Shown one piece after another: positions 1-12,300 of a DNA stretch of 64,000 nucleotides (position 1 is the stretch's first letter; each line of letters opens with the position of its first letter). This DNA comes from Micropterus salmoides (Eukaryota > Chordata > Actinopteri > Centrarchiformes > Centrarchidae): assembly GCF_014851395.1 (NCBI RefSeq), contig NW_024040707.1, positions 13,676,187-13,740,186 of the forward strand, written 5' to 3'. The position numbers were made by a program, and so were the translations under genes. The notes beneath the pieces are model-generated. The model was not told where the DNA came from, searched no databases, and saw only the letters and a list, made by a program, of their open reading frames with translations.

Positions 1-195
1 GGTATAAAACAAATCCCTCGGTCAAAACATGGCTTTAAAAAAGGATAAACTGTATGAGCATCCTTTGTATCAGGGCTCAAAAAAGTCTTTTGATGGCCTT
101 GTTAATGCAATTAGTTTACTTAATCCATTTTATCTTTCTTTTTCTTTTTTAAAGGGGCTAGTTTTCTGTTAAATGAAACCGTACACACAGTAACA

Positions 196-1016
196 CCGCA
201 GCTAACAAGATGTAGTCCGCTAAAACCAAAAAACTACCACATCACGATAATAACCGACATTGTTTTGCGCTGGAGCCTGTCAGGCCAAACGAGAACCAGA
301 TCAACTTTGGGTGAAAAGACTTTCAACATCAGAAAGGCTTGAGTCACGGAGAGACCGTGCTTTGTTTTAGAACCACCAAAACCGACACAGAGTTGGCTTT
401 CATCTTGTTGGACAGGTAAACTAAAATAAGATTACTGCAAAACATATGAAATATATTGTCATTTTGTGCTTTAGTTGGCTCAAGTTAGATAACGGTACAA
501 AGCAAATGTGGAGCGATTTGTTTAAGAGAGAATTAAAGGGGTAATATGTAGCGGCCACTAGCGATGCAGTTTTAAGATTGCAAGCAGGCGTGTGCTTGTA
601 CGCATGCTCGCTTGATCTCATGAGCGAGCATAATCCGAAATACAACCGCCTTACTACAGAGATCCCACAATAAAGGCATAAACATCGGTTTGACGACTGT
701 GGCTTTTCTCCAGACAAGTTCAGACTCTGTTACTTGGAAAGCCATAATTTTACATATTATATATTGCAATGCACCGCATAATATTAGGAACTGCTCGACG
801 TTAGCCAGCAAGCTAACATGACTCTCTCTGTGTTTCCAGCCTTTCTGATGTTCATGGTTTTCACCAACAACATTTGATTCTCTTTGGCCTGACAGGCTTC
901 AGCACATAAACCTTTATTGTTGTTTTTATCCTTATGTGGGGTTTATGTTGGAGTCTGTGTTGTGCTGGGAGCCGGTTGTTTTATGGTGTTAGTAGACTGC
1001 ATTTCGTTAGCTGCGG
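196..1016. repeat. Diverged long inverted repeat, possible dead TIR transposon
   Basis: Bases 196-357 and 820-1016 are inverted copies of each other, separated by about 460 bp. Matching blocks include CCGCAGCTAAC (196-206) against its complement at 1006-1016, GCCTGTCAGGCCAAA near 273 against the complement near 885-899, and ACATCAGAAAGGCT near 327 against the complement near 839-852. The arms have clear substitutions and small indels, so this is old. No transposase was recognised between them. Long arms around a spacer suggest a foldback or MITE-type DNA transposon; a local inverted duplication is the alternative. Confidence 0.6.
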
Positions 1017-1019
1017 CTC

Positions 1020-3210
1020 GGGAGCACGCATGTAGCTACATCCCGACCCGGTGCCTTCACATTAATAGCAGAATAGTGGCTGTTCCAAGCAACAGAGAAA
1101 ACAGGTGTGTACTTCATTTCTAAGTGAGGTTATAGCCTATTGACAATAAAGCAGTAAAAATTTGATTTGTTAATAAGTGATGTCATTGAAAAACTACATA
1201 ATCATTAAGCATTAATTCTTTTTTGTTCTCTCTGTTAAAAATAATATTTTACAAGATGCTATTATGGACACACTCGAATTACAATTCATTACCTACATTT
1301 CAATTCATTAGTCCACACCTCTAATTTTATGCGGGCAATCCAAAGGCCAATACAAACATAACTGGGTTAACTGTATAGATTAATTTATTGAAATTTATTA
1401 CCTTCCAATGTAAGGTAACATTTTTCTTGGTTCCTTTTAATAACATTATGTCATTTGACATGGTTTAAATTAATACAACTAACCAGACATACATATTTGC
1501 CTGTATTTGATTCAACCCAGGTATATTACAGAAATCACACACTAAAATTAACTTACAAATCCACAGACCCTCTTCTCTGTGATTCAACATCCCATACAAT
1601 GATGTGCAAACATCATGTTTATGTCACTCAATGTAATTAGTTGTTAGAATAAGATACTAAGCTCAAAATAAATAAAATATGAGTTTTAAAAAATGCGGTC
1701 ATTTAATATCAAACCACATTGCTGAGAGTATTTTCAGTTTTGGTCTACATACAGCAGCATGATTCCAGCTCGGCTGGATGTTGGTCCTCTGAATTGTTCA
1801 AATGCGAGGCATTTCGCTTTGAGCTGGATTACTTGTGGGAGAACACAGGATGTTATCTCTGATATGGAAACCAAGACACAGTGACAGACAAAATAAGACT
1901 AAGGATGAGCAGGAAGACAGGTGGACATGGGGAAATGTGGCCTGAGGCAAGGAGACGGGGTCATCTACACAGGGGGTACAAGGTTAGCGAATATTTGCAG
2001 ACAGGCCCTAGAGGAGGTTGTGTTCTCAAAAAACAAACACGGCTTCAGTCTCTCTCACACAAAAATTGTATGGTGTGAGAAGAGTAGCCTCAAGGCTTGG
2101 CTTCCGTTCTATCTCATCTCAGTTGCTCATATCCCACTAAAGCCTACTCCCTGTTTCTTTCCCATCTCCTGTCTTAAACAAGTCTTCCATCCTGACACTA
2201 AACATTTTACACCTTGCAGCCTTTCACTTCCTCTATCTGTTTTTACGCCTTTTTTTATCTCCCATCCCTCTTAGAAGAGCAGAAAGACCAGACTCTGTCA
2301 GTCTGGGTTCAGGCCTTCCAGTCTCAAAGTGCCTCTGTCTGCCCATGTGTGCGTTTGTGCGCGTACACGTTGATGCTTCCAGGCATATGAACATGCACAG
2401 AGCTAAAGATGAACAGGGAGAGTGTAGTCAGTCAATCAATTAATCCACAGTTAAATGTAATTAATTCCTCAGGCTGAGCATCAGCTGCAGAACAGCGGGC
2501 TCTCAACAGACCTAATGCTGAGTTTTAAAACCACACCTCCACTCTCTTTAACAGCACTACCATCAGGGGATAGATATATCAAACTCATGGACAGTACTAG
2601 AGCAATGTAAACTATCCTTTTGTTGCAAATGAGTCATAAATGCTCCCCAATCAGCAATAATCAAACATAATATTGACCAATAATTACATCCCTTGGCGAC
2701 GGCTCTGATCGGCCTTATGAGGCTTCTGCTCTTACTGCTGTGGCACGAGTTACTGTTTAACAAGAGTTCAGATAAAGATAAAGGCAGACCACTCAGTTAC
2801 TGTATGGATCGACCTATATAAAATAGAAAAGCAGAGGAAAATCTCTGCATACAAATAAAAAGCTGATTTGCAAGAACTGTGCAAACAATGTTTTTTCCCC
2901 TGAGTTGTCAACTCGTGGATCAGCATACACTAGTTTCTACATTGTTTCTACAACTGACAAAATAATTTTTTTTACTGTTTTGACTGCAGTCCTGAACGAA
3001 GCACTGATCAAGCAGTCAAAAACACAAACTCTAAATACAATAACAAATAAATGGAAGACAGAGACAAAGAAAGATAGACAGAGAAGAGGGAAAAGATATG
3101 CAAAACCATCACATAAGGCTTTGCCTGTAGCAAAAAAATTACAACTGTGCTTTTGGCAATGAATGGAGCTGCAGCATGGAGATGGGAAGACAAAGACATG
3201 GTTTTAATGA
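1020..3210. other. Non-coding stretch, no gene seen
   Basis: AT-rich sequence with several short chance ORFs in unrelated frames and no recognisable protein, RNA gene or transposon. If the tmcc1 model is right, this lies in an intron or the region following the alternative first exon on the minus strand. Confidence 0.5.
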
Positions 3211-3220
3211 CTAAACAAGC

Positions 3221-3244
3221 GTGTGTGTGTGTGTGTGTGTGTGG
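3221..3244. repeat. (GT)n microsatellite
   Basis: About 12 uninterrupted GT units. It lies just downstream, in minus-strand sense, of the donor of the proposed alternative tmcc1 exon, within about 15-40 bp of the splice site. Confidence 0.95.
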
Positions 3245-3259
3245 GCATAATAAGCTTAC

Positions 3260-3298
3260 CTTGGAGTACTGTCTACGAAGACTGAAGCGCTGCACCAT
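3260..3298 (-). CDS. tmcc1: tmcc1-like alternative first coding exon (13 codons)
   Basis: On the minus strand an ATG at 3298-3296 in favourable context (CAGGATGG) opens MVQRFSLRRQYSK and runs straight into a strong donor, AAG|GTAAGCTT, with the exon ending at 3260. The exon ends in phase 0, exactly like the large tmcc1-like exon at 5466-6205, so both can splice to the same downstream exon, which must lie left of the window. The basic, non-hydrophobic 13-residue start has no signal peptide. What is seen: start, open frame and donor. What is inferred: that this is an alternative N-terminus of a TMCC-family protein made from an internal promoter. TMCC proteins are ER membrane proteins with C-terminal coiled coils and two membrane segments, none of which is encoded here. 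A chance ATG-plus-donor is possible; the phase agreement argues against it. Confidence 0.5.
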
Positions 3299-3690
3299 CC
3301 TGACTGACTGATGTCCCCACAGCTGGAACCCCTGTTCTACTCCTCTCCACTGATAACCCTCCAAAGTACACACTGCCTCACATAGTACACTCTACATTCA
3401 CACACACACACACACACATACTGAAGGAACACAGGGTACCCTCCTCTCCAAACATCCTCTCCAAACATGTGCACACACATTTCTAGTCCACACTGCTTTC
3501 GTCTACTATGCAAACACAAGTGAGGAGAGAGAGGAAAAGAGGGAGAGTTAAAAGGGAGGGTGATGAAGCAGAGATGAAGACAGCTCAGCTGTGTTGCCCC
3601 CTACTCATATTCACAGTTATCCCCTGAGCTCTGTCACAGACACAGCCACTCACACAAGACGCTAACACCACATGGCTGTCAATGATTTCC

Positions 3691-3693
<3 letters not shown>

Positions 3694-3737
<44 letters not shown>
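3694..3737. repeat. (CA)n microsatellite
   Basis: About 22 CA units without interruption. A shorter (CA)n lies at about 3399-3418. Confidence 0.95.
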
Positions 3738-3741
<4 letters not shown>

Positions 3742-3920
3742 GGGAAAGCAGATAAAAATGAGGTCTTACAGTCACACATATACACACCCAGCCACATCCT
3801 CTTCTAAACCCAGCCCTGAACATTCACACAACATGCACCACAACCAGTGCTTAGCTCTCACTCATCTAGGACGAGGCAAGGTTGCCTCCTGCTTCCTGTC
3901 GGTGAGCCGAAGGGCGGGGT

Positions 3921-4090
3921 GAGGAGGAGGTGGTGGCAGAAGAGGAGGAGGAGGAGGAGGAGGGGGAGATGGGAGAGGAGGTGGGACCAGCTGACTGTCT
4001 ACACTAACTCTCTCCAGGGACAGAGGGAGGGGGGACAGGGAGGGGAAAGAGAGAGAGGGAAAAAGAGGTAGAAAAGGCAAAGGAAAGTGC
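3921..4090. repeat. Purine-rich GGA/GA tract
   Basis: The plus strand is almost entirely A and G for about 170 bp, with GAG/GGA triplets at 3936-3966 and GGGA/GAGA runs at 4020-4090. The minus strand therefore shows a false proline/serine-rich reading frame. Such polypurine-polypyrimidine sequence can form triplex DNA. Under the tmcc1 model it lies upstream of the alternative start exon (minus strand). Confidence 0.8.
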
Positions 4091-4099
4091 AGGGAGGAA

Positions 4100-5465
4100 A
4101 TTGTTGCAGAAAAGAAATGCACAGAAAGATTCATCATTCCTGATACACCTTCAAATTTAGACAAGCTATGCACCCCTCGACCTCCACTAACGTAAGCCAA
4201 GGTCGACCACGCTGTTACTATGGCAACCCAGGCAGGGCGTAGTTCTAGGCAGCAAGTTTCGGGGTAACCACGGCGACTGCTTGGATGACCTGAATGACAT
4301 TGCTGTGTTGCTGTACGGAGACGACGTGTGATATTCGCTAGAGATGGGTGACACGGGTTATCATCTCTGCCAAGGACGAGCAACAGACCACAGAAAGGCT
4401 GATGGTCGTCTATCACAGCAGCAGGTCTAATAAATCCTCTCGGCCCCGCTCCGACATCCCAGATGAGGTCATTTGCGCAGGACTGAAGGATACCTGATTT
4501 TGGAATATATATAATAATTTGAGCTCACAGATTAGAGCTGTCAGTCACTGGTCTAGACTCACTGCCCACCGCTGGATTGATAGCAAGCCAACACTCTATC
4601 TTTGAAACACTGTTACCAAGTCTTTGGCACAGCTTATTTCATTAACCCAAGGACCAGTCAAGTCTACAACAAACATGAGCTTATAATGCAAACACAACCT
4701 CCACATGAACCAAGCCCAGTGCTGCTCACAACAGGTTAGCTGATCTGACAGTGTCCTCTGGTGGCAGACAGAACAAACTGCACTCTGAGATAACCCAAGA
4801 TGGTTAAGAACTTGAAGTAAAAAGATTAGAATGTAAAGGGCTATGAAGTTTTAACAAACCAATACCGACACAACCCAAAGAAATCTATGCTACTTATTTT
4901 TCATTACAGAAGCTGCAGAACATGGAATACCATAGACTACTCTTAATGATCTCTGGATTAAAATCCTCTCTCTCCGTGGCAATCAGATGTATTTTAAATA
5001 GACAAGTACTACATAAATAGATGATTATCAAAGCAGAATATGAAAGGAATGATTTTTGAATTACAGTAGCCTCAGAATAAACCATTCAAAGTGTTATTCG
5101 CTTTAATAGATAGAGTCAGGCAGTCGGAGTTGTGCAAATCAACTGAATATCTTCCAAAATATTTTAGTACAAAACTCCTCTTTTCCTCTTTTTGTTCCCC
5201 TGGACAGTGTTACTGTGCTGGGGTGCGGTAGGGGGATGGTAACACAAAGAGGCAAACTGGCCCTAAAAAGACTTTGTAGGGTATGAACTTATTTTGAGTT
5301 ACTCAGACTGCTAAAGTTTTGAATTAGCTTCAGATGAACTTGTGCACACATTGAGGACTGTGTATATCTGGTCTCAGTTTGGAGTAACTGTTTTGGTCAC
5401 CAGTAGAAGAGACACATCGATCAGCCTGTGTAGTGAGAATATGATTCATGGCTGCTGTCACTTAC
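4100..5465. other. Predicted tmcc1 intron sequence
   Basis: Between the large tmcc1-like exon and the proposed alternative start exon. No conserved coding segment, RNA gene or clear transposon was recognised. It begins on the minus strand with the donor GTAAG at 5465-5461. Confidence 0.4.
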
Positions 5466-6205
5466 TCTGTCCGTCTCCTCCGTGGACTGGTATCCTGATG
5501 ACAGCACCACATCGCCGCTCGTGTATCCAGGGGTGGGGCTGCTGGGTGTTGTTTCAGTGGTGGAAGAGGAGCGTGGACGGCTGGTGTGCTGCTGTGGATC
5601 GTGGGTGTTGCGGCGGTGCGGGGCCTGGGGGCTGCCTCTCAGTAGGGGGTCGCGGTCTCCACTCCCAGATCCCGACCCGGGTCCCTTACTCCGCCGGCTC
5701 TGCAGGCTGGTCCCACGCCTCATAGTGCCTGCAGCGGCTGAGCCCTGGCCAGCTGCAGAGGGAACCACAGGGGCAGAGAGGTGGTCAGATTCAGGACAGC
5801 AGGACCCAGAGGCGTCCTCAGGGGCAGAGGGGGGGATGCCACCTGCTGACACTACAGATGAAGATGAGGAGGAAGACGAGGAGGGGGTGGTGGAGCGAGA
5901 GAGGGAGAGGCGTTTACGCTGCTGCTGGAACAGCTGTTTCAGTCCCTGGCCAAGAACCCCCATGCTCTCCCTGGCGTTTTGGCTCATCTTACTGAAGGAG
6001 GTGTGCTCTGACTGGGATGAGGCCCTCTTCAACCCTTGGCCTTGGGACCCCACTGCCTCTCTTCTAGCTGTAGGACCTGAACTGGGGCCCACCCCCTCTG
6101 GCTCCCTTTGACTGTCATCCCCCTGCTGCATATGGCCCTGCTGACCTCTCCTGAATAGCAGGGAGACTGTCCTATTAAACACTCTGCTAAAACATCCCTC
6201 TCTAT
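5466..6205 (-). CDS. tmcc1: tmcc1-like large N-terminal coding exon (partial gene)
   Basis: A minus-strand open exon encodes 239 codons from 6182 to 5466, followed by the donor AGA|GTAAGTG, phase 0. Residue numbers below count from the codon at 6182. Recognisable TMCC blocks are KMSQN...LGQGLKQLFQQQRKR (about 65-91), MRRGTSLQSRRSK (154-166) and SRPRSSSTTE (201-210). These match in order the N-terminal region of vertebrate TMCC1/TMCC2. The remainder is low complexity: a nine-serine run (101-109) and a GSGSGS stretch (170-175). The frame stays open upstream of 6182, and CTGACAG at 6212-6206 is a plausible acceptor, giving an exon starting at 6205. The codon at 6182 is GTG, so it is not the start. 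Translation begins in an upstream exon or at the ATG at 6131-6129. TMCC proteins are ER membrane proteins; TMCC1 has been linked to ER-associated endosome fission. The coiled-coil and membrane exons lie beyond the left edge. tmcc1 is preferred over tmcc2 because trh is the neighbour. Confidence 0.85.
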
Positions 6206-9200
6206 CTGTCAGACATGCAGAGGGTCAGACCAGGACAATGACTGAAGGTAGGTAGACTAGAAAACAGTAGAGAACAGTAGAAGTGGAGATGGGACTTTCT
6301 GATGGAGGGTTTGATCGGCTGAGTGGCGGTCAGAAGGATGAATCCAAAGAGGGAGCATGCATCTTTGATTCAGGAACAAGTAGCCATGCTGTTCTGGCAC
6401 AGAGAGAGAGGAGATGAATTATGAGAGGCTGGGGTGTTTCCTAGATCAAGTGACATTCAGTCCCTAACTTTCACTCTAGTATGTGACCATTTGCATAGAA
6501 TGTGTGAATGCACAGTAATAAGACTGGAGTTTTACAAACTGCTGGTTGTACAGCATTAATGCTCTTTGAAGTACCAAAATGAATAAGCAACTTTGTGATT
6601 GTAATTTAAAAACCCTAAATATTGTAAGGAGAAATACAGTCTCCTCATCTGAAGATGGTCTCAGCCAGGCTGTCTCAGTGACAGTTGTGCCAGGCCTCTG
6701 AACCATTCTACATTTACACAGGCCAATGTTTCATGAGCAAATACAAATAATAAAAAGATAACGAGCTGGGTTCAGGTTAGCGAGCATGATAGAAAGATCA
6801 CAAAATATAGTATAAATGAATTTAAAAAATAAACAGTATGGGGAGGGGTGGAGTGTGAAAGGCACAATAGGCCTCTATAATAAAGGAACAGATGCAGAAA
6901 GGGAGAAGAGGGAAGAAAGGGAAAGAGATAATAACTCACATCAGAATAAGAGAAACCCACCTACCATCAGCCCAACAGTCAGCCTTGGCGTGACTCACTC
7001 TTAAAGAAAGAAAACAAAGAAAAACAGAAAATCTTTTTTAAGACTCAAAACAGAAAATCTTCAACATACTCAACAACTAACAATCAGGCATATAATTCTG
7101 TTTTCAATAAATAATCATTTACTCCTTCAACATGCTGGGCATACTGAACAGAAAATGTCTGATACTGTGTGACACAACTTTGTGCTCCTTCAGGAGCTCA
7201 TTTAGTATCCCCAAAGGCATCCCTTCCTTATCCACTGGTAGTATCAAGAGACAAGGGTTTCCGCACTAGAAACAACAGACAGTGAGGTGTCGCACAGAAC
7301 ACAGCGCAAGCTCACCTCCTGCAGCTTTGCACACTGCCTGGCTGAATCTTGGTCACTGTCAAAACTAACAGAGTGGACACTTCCTAACATACAAGCTGTC
7401 TTCCTCAAGAATGAACCTTATTGGTGGAACAGTGATCACCTCAGAGATAGACCCACAGACTAACAGGCAGTCAGCCAGAGCCTCCTTGCAGCATCTATAG
7501 CTGCTCCCACTGAGGGCAGCAAAACAAGCAAGGCCGGAACGTTGAGCGCCCTGGGAAGAGACAGTTAAATACTTAAACTGTACTCCTCAGGTCAGGTCAT
7601 GAGGAATAAGACAAGTTGGGACAGATGGGTACACACACACTCACATATTCACACACTTCTCATTGCAAGAATGTCATCTATGCAAATGAATGCCGCAACA
7701 GGCTTGATTCACGTCGCCATGAATACAATCAGCTGTTCAGTTTCACACTCGATCCAGAGGCAGAAGGAGAACGAGCATGAAGCTGCTTGCAGGTAGCATA
7801 TCCCTTTTCACAATGACTACACTGTCACTGCCACGAAATGGCACATTCACGTACACAAACACATTAACACAGCAGCTTTTACTTTCTCTGCAAGCTGATC
7901 GTAAATCTGGTCTTGTCTAATCGTTTTCTGTCCAATAGTCAGATTCAGTTAAATGCGCCTGTTGTCTGCCAGAGAGAGGCAGCAGATGTTGAACAGGTTC
8001 TCTTTAGTCACCTGCTAGCTGCCTGCTGCCTGTAGCTATTACAATATGGTTGTGTCAACTGTTAGACAGTGCCCTTTTGTACTAATAACAACACTGGTAT
8101 TTTTACTGATTACAGCTGAGTCCATATATTTTAATATTTTATTTCAGGAGAAAAACATGAAGTTACATACATAATTCTGTTGTAAATATTAAACTAAATA
8201 TCTCTCACAAAATATGATATTAAAATAACAAAGACACGTTTAAATTTTTTTACTGTATATTACCAAAGGGTTTACTCTTATCTAACTACACATAGCATCC
8301 GTTTCTTTATAGACCGAAACTAATTTCATTTTTCTTTCTTTCTTGAACTTTCCATGAACTTCCTGTGAAGGCAAACAACCATGCAAACAAGTGTGACACA
8401 TACATGCATAGATGATTATGCACACAAGCATGTACTCTCACACTAAGACAGTAAGTGGCCTTTTCTGGCAGTTACAGTAAAGTGATTATGATGGAGCACT
8501 GTGTTTCTGTTGTTTTGGAGCTGGTAAGCAAACTTGCGCTAATCCTGTCCTCAAGCTGAAACTGAACCTGAAGCCCTGTCCCGACCCCGGTGCCCATCCC
8601 TCCCTCTGTGTCTGTAAATCCCCTCCTTCATCCCCAGGGCTAAACCCCAACGCTGGGATTGGATGTTTTCTTGATTGCGTACGGTTTTATATTCAAACTA
8701 AATCCTCTTTCAGGAGCCTTTAGAGGACAAAGTGTTATTGTCAGACTTGGTGTGTATGCTTGTGTATGAGCGCGAGGTCCCGCATCTTTGTTTAATTTAA
8801 GCGATGCATGTCGCTCCACCTTGATGAGGTGATGACGCAAAAGAACAAACAGCAGATGGATCTTTGAATAACCACTGTTCTGTTCTGACCCAAATTACTT
8901 CATTTCACCGCATCATACTACACTGCAAAAGACTTCACAGTTAGACATGCTACAGTTGGTATTCTTCTGTGTCTGACACAGGATGTGCTTTGGGCAACAT
9001 AAACAAAAATGCAGTACTGTACTTTGGTGAACCTCTCAGGAAAATTCTGTCTTCGCTTGCTCCTCGGATCAGCCTCAGAATCATGCTAGTGGATGGATGT
9101 CTTTGGGTGCATTCAAGTCCTGTCCACTACAGAAACAGATCATTGATTGTCAGTGATAAACAGGTGTCAGTGACAGCTGGGGTCAGCAGCCTCAGTGAGT

Positions 9201-9289
9201 CAGCATGTGTCTCAGAAATTTGACAATACTGTCAAAAAGGTAAATTACAAATGACCACATGGACAATAGCCTCTCTGGAACCGTTGGAT

Positions 9290-9329
<40 letters not shown>

Positions 9330-12300
9330 CCTTGTCCTTAGCGCTGTAGCTCATTCCATTCAGCCAGTCGTCCAGTCTTGCTGTCATTGTCTTTGGCCAG
9401 CTAAACTAGAGAGATGGTGAAAGCTCAGCAGAGCTCTGGCATTGGCATACTGGGTAAATAAAAACAGCTCACACTGGAAATTTGTCATTTTGCGGACAGT
9501 GACAAGCACGTGTGAATTGATACGATAGATTTGAGATTCAGTTTAATGAAACAAAGGGGGGAATCGTGATTCTGATTTCTCTGCTTCAAGCTCTATCAAG
9601 TGCTAGTGTTTAACGAGGAGTCACAACATCACACCTCCCTGTAAATGTTCACTTTAGCTCTCTGGGTAGAAAACAGCTGTAGCTTCATTCAGGCAGAAAC
9701 GTTATATTGATGAAGATGTTTCATTCTAAAATAACTCACGTCCATTATCATTATTGAACAAAGAAGATTAAGCCCTAGAGTGAGGGTAGCTGATAAAGCA
9801 GACAATCTGAAATGTAGCATAACGCAAGATAATTTATGTGTCAGTACGGTAGTATTATATAATTACGTTACAGTAGTATTATATAATTACGTTACAGTAA
9901 TTCAAGACCAAATATGTGCATCAACCTGATCACAGTTTCTTCTTTTGACATTAAAAAAAGTTGCAAACTGGGCATGACCAACACAAGCGGAGGTCAATCT
10001 GTCCATGCTCTTTGACATTGAGGTAGCCATGTTGTTGTTCATTGCTGAACATACAGTCGGTCAACTCAAAATATGGCCATAGCTTAAACAAGCTCATGCA
10101 GTGTTTCCAGAAGAGTCTGAGAGCTGGCGTGGAATAGACCACTCTTTGTTCCCTCTGAGCCACACACAGGCCCATCGCTGCTCTTTGTGCTGCGCCTCTT
10201 TCACTGACAGACACACATCAATAAGAGGGGAATTAGGCCAGAGAGTTCTGGCAGTGATGTTTGTGAGCGAGTGCACAGACAAATATGTGTGTGTGCTTTT
10301 ATCAGACAAAGACAAGGAAAGAGAGAGATAGCAGGAACTATATTGTGCGGAAATGTGCAAATACTGTACTTGCATATGTGTGTTTGTTGTCTTTGACTAA
10401 TGGAAACTGAACCATATCTCATTCAGCAGCTGCATAATGACAGCACAGGCAGGAAGCAGGAACAATCGTTATTGTACTTGCGTGTGTGTGTGTGTGTGTG
10501 TGTGTGAGGGGTGGGAGAATAGCACAGTTGTGTCAGCTCTGACAGTGCAGGAGATGACTTCAGCATACAGCAAAGAGATTGATAGGAGACGCAACTCTTT
10601 GTATCAGACAGGGACAGAGAAAGTAAGAGAAGAGAGACACAGGGTGACAGAGGGTGTGAAAGAGGCCAGACTGGTTCAAAGGCATCCGTCCAAGACTGTT
10701 TCGCCTGGCCGTGCCGGGTTTAGCTCGGGCGCTCAACACAGAGTGCGTCTGAATAAGGAGGTGAATGGCAGGTAGCTCCCTGGCGGAGGCAGGCACAACG
10801 CCCTATTGTGCAAGAAGAAATCCACAGGGAAGCCCTGATACCAAAGTTGTGCTCAGCTTTCCAGGAACAAGACAAACCAGAAGACACACAATCATTCACC
10901 CCTACGCATGCTGACAAAAAAAAAAAAAAAATCACCATAGACATTCAAAAATGAAGAATGAAAAATGCTGTCTGCTTGTACAGCCGACAAGAAGACTATC
11001 GTTGGAGACTGATTCACACCTGGTATCTGTTTCACTTTTTCCTAAAATTTTTTAATCTTGAATATATATGGCCGATAGCTTAAACAAGGCAAAACCATCA
11101 TGTGTGGGATGTGGACGCTTGCCTTACCTAATATTTATGATTTAATTTTATCTCTTAGGCCACAAGAGACTCGCTGTAACGCCATCCCTAGTTAACACCA
11201 CCCACTCATATTGCTGCAGAAAACTGATAAAAATGTCGATCACAAAAGAAAATAGAAAATATACAACAACAACAACAACAAACACACTCACACAAAGTGG
11301 AACAAAAGGTGGTATATTGGGTGTGAAGCAAGTCTGAGTCACGTAAGACTCCCTTACAGAGTCTGTGAGGTGGGAAGCTGCAAAGACAAAGTAACAGACT
11401 TTGCTTATTTCAGTTTCATCTCCACAGAGGAACAACTGTGTTGACCTTTTATGGTTGTACAGGGCTGTAAATATCACATATATCGCTGAGCTATAGGGTG
11501 CACAGAGGGGATGGACAGCAAACAAATCAGGGCAGTGAAGTGAAACATAGCTGAAGACTAGCAGAGAGTCATTAAGATGCGCGTTAATCGTTATGTTGGA
11601 TATTGCTGAATGTTTACTGGGGAGGCCTTGTTCAAGGGATCGCCTCTGCATCTGTGCTCAACACCATAGCGAGTGTCCTAATGAATAATTCACCACCTGC
11701 ATGGAACCGACACAGGTCCACATGGACTACAACTACAACAACAACAACACTCTAGACCTAATGTGTCTGACTTGATGGAGAGTGTTGGTAACATATATGT
11801 TCTCAAAAGGCAGGTTTCCAGTGGACAAGAGGAGAAATTAGAATGAGTTTGTGATACATTTCATGCCCTGCAAAGTGGCCCTTCACTTACTAACCTGATA
11901 GGTGTTTAACAGTGGCCAGGCCTCCAACTTGGCCAGCATAGCTCATATTCCACCAGCTCTGGCAGGGCAACAGGCTGGAAACCACCTACACACCAGCTGA
12001 AATCTCATACCAGAGATTGTGTTAAAAGGCGCACAGCCATAAGGAATGGGAAAGGGAACGCGCGTCTAGTTCAACACACACTTTGTGCGACTGAAGAGGG
12101 AAACCTGCCAGGTTATCGGGCCATAGGGCATCTGGCTCTTTGTGGTGCCAGCAGGTGAGAACTACTTTACACAGTTACATAAATCGTCCGATTCGTCACC
12201 TATTTAAATAACTCTTCAGTCAGCTCTCTGAGCTCAGGTAACTAGACACCTCTACATACTAGGGTGGGTTAGTGGGGATAAGCACATCCAAGCTGTGGTC

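Noticed and set aside
3008..3373. 121-codon minus-strand ORF as a complete gene
   Set aside because: The part after codon MVQRFSLRRQYSK runs through a donor into a (GT)n microsatellite (His-Thr run). Only the short exon before the donor is credible.
3862..4416. Minus-strand 184-codon frame rich in Pro, Ser and Leu
   Set aside because: It is the complement of the purine tract at 3921-4090; the proline run is a consequence of GGA triplets, and no domain or conserved part is present.
5482..6111. Plus-strand 209-codon frame
   Set aside because: Antisense shadow of the tmcc1-like exon, whose minus-strand translation carries recognised TMCC motifs and a splice donor.
11148..11651. Minus-strand 167-codon frame
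   Set aside because: No recognisable domain; a Val run comes from an ACA repeat at 11264-11282. Treated as chance within an intron.
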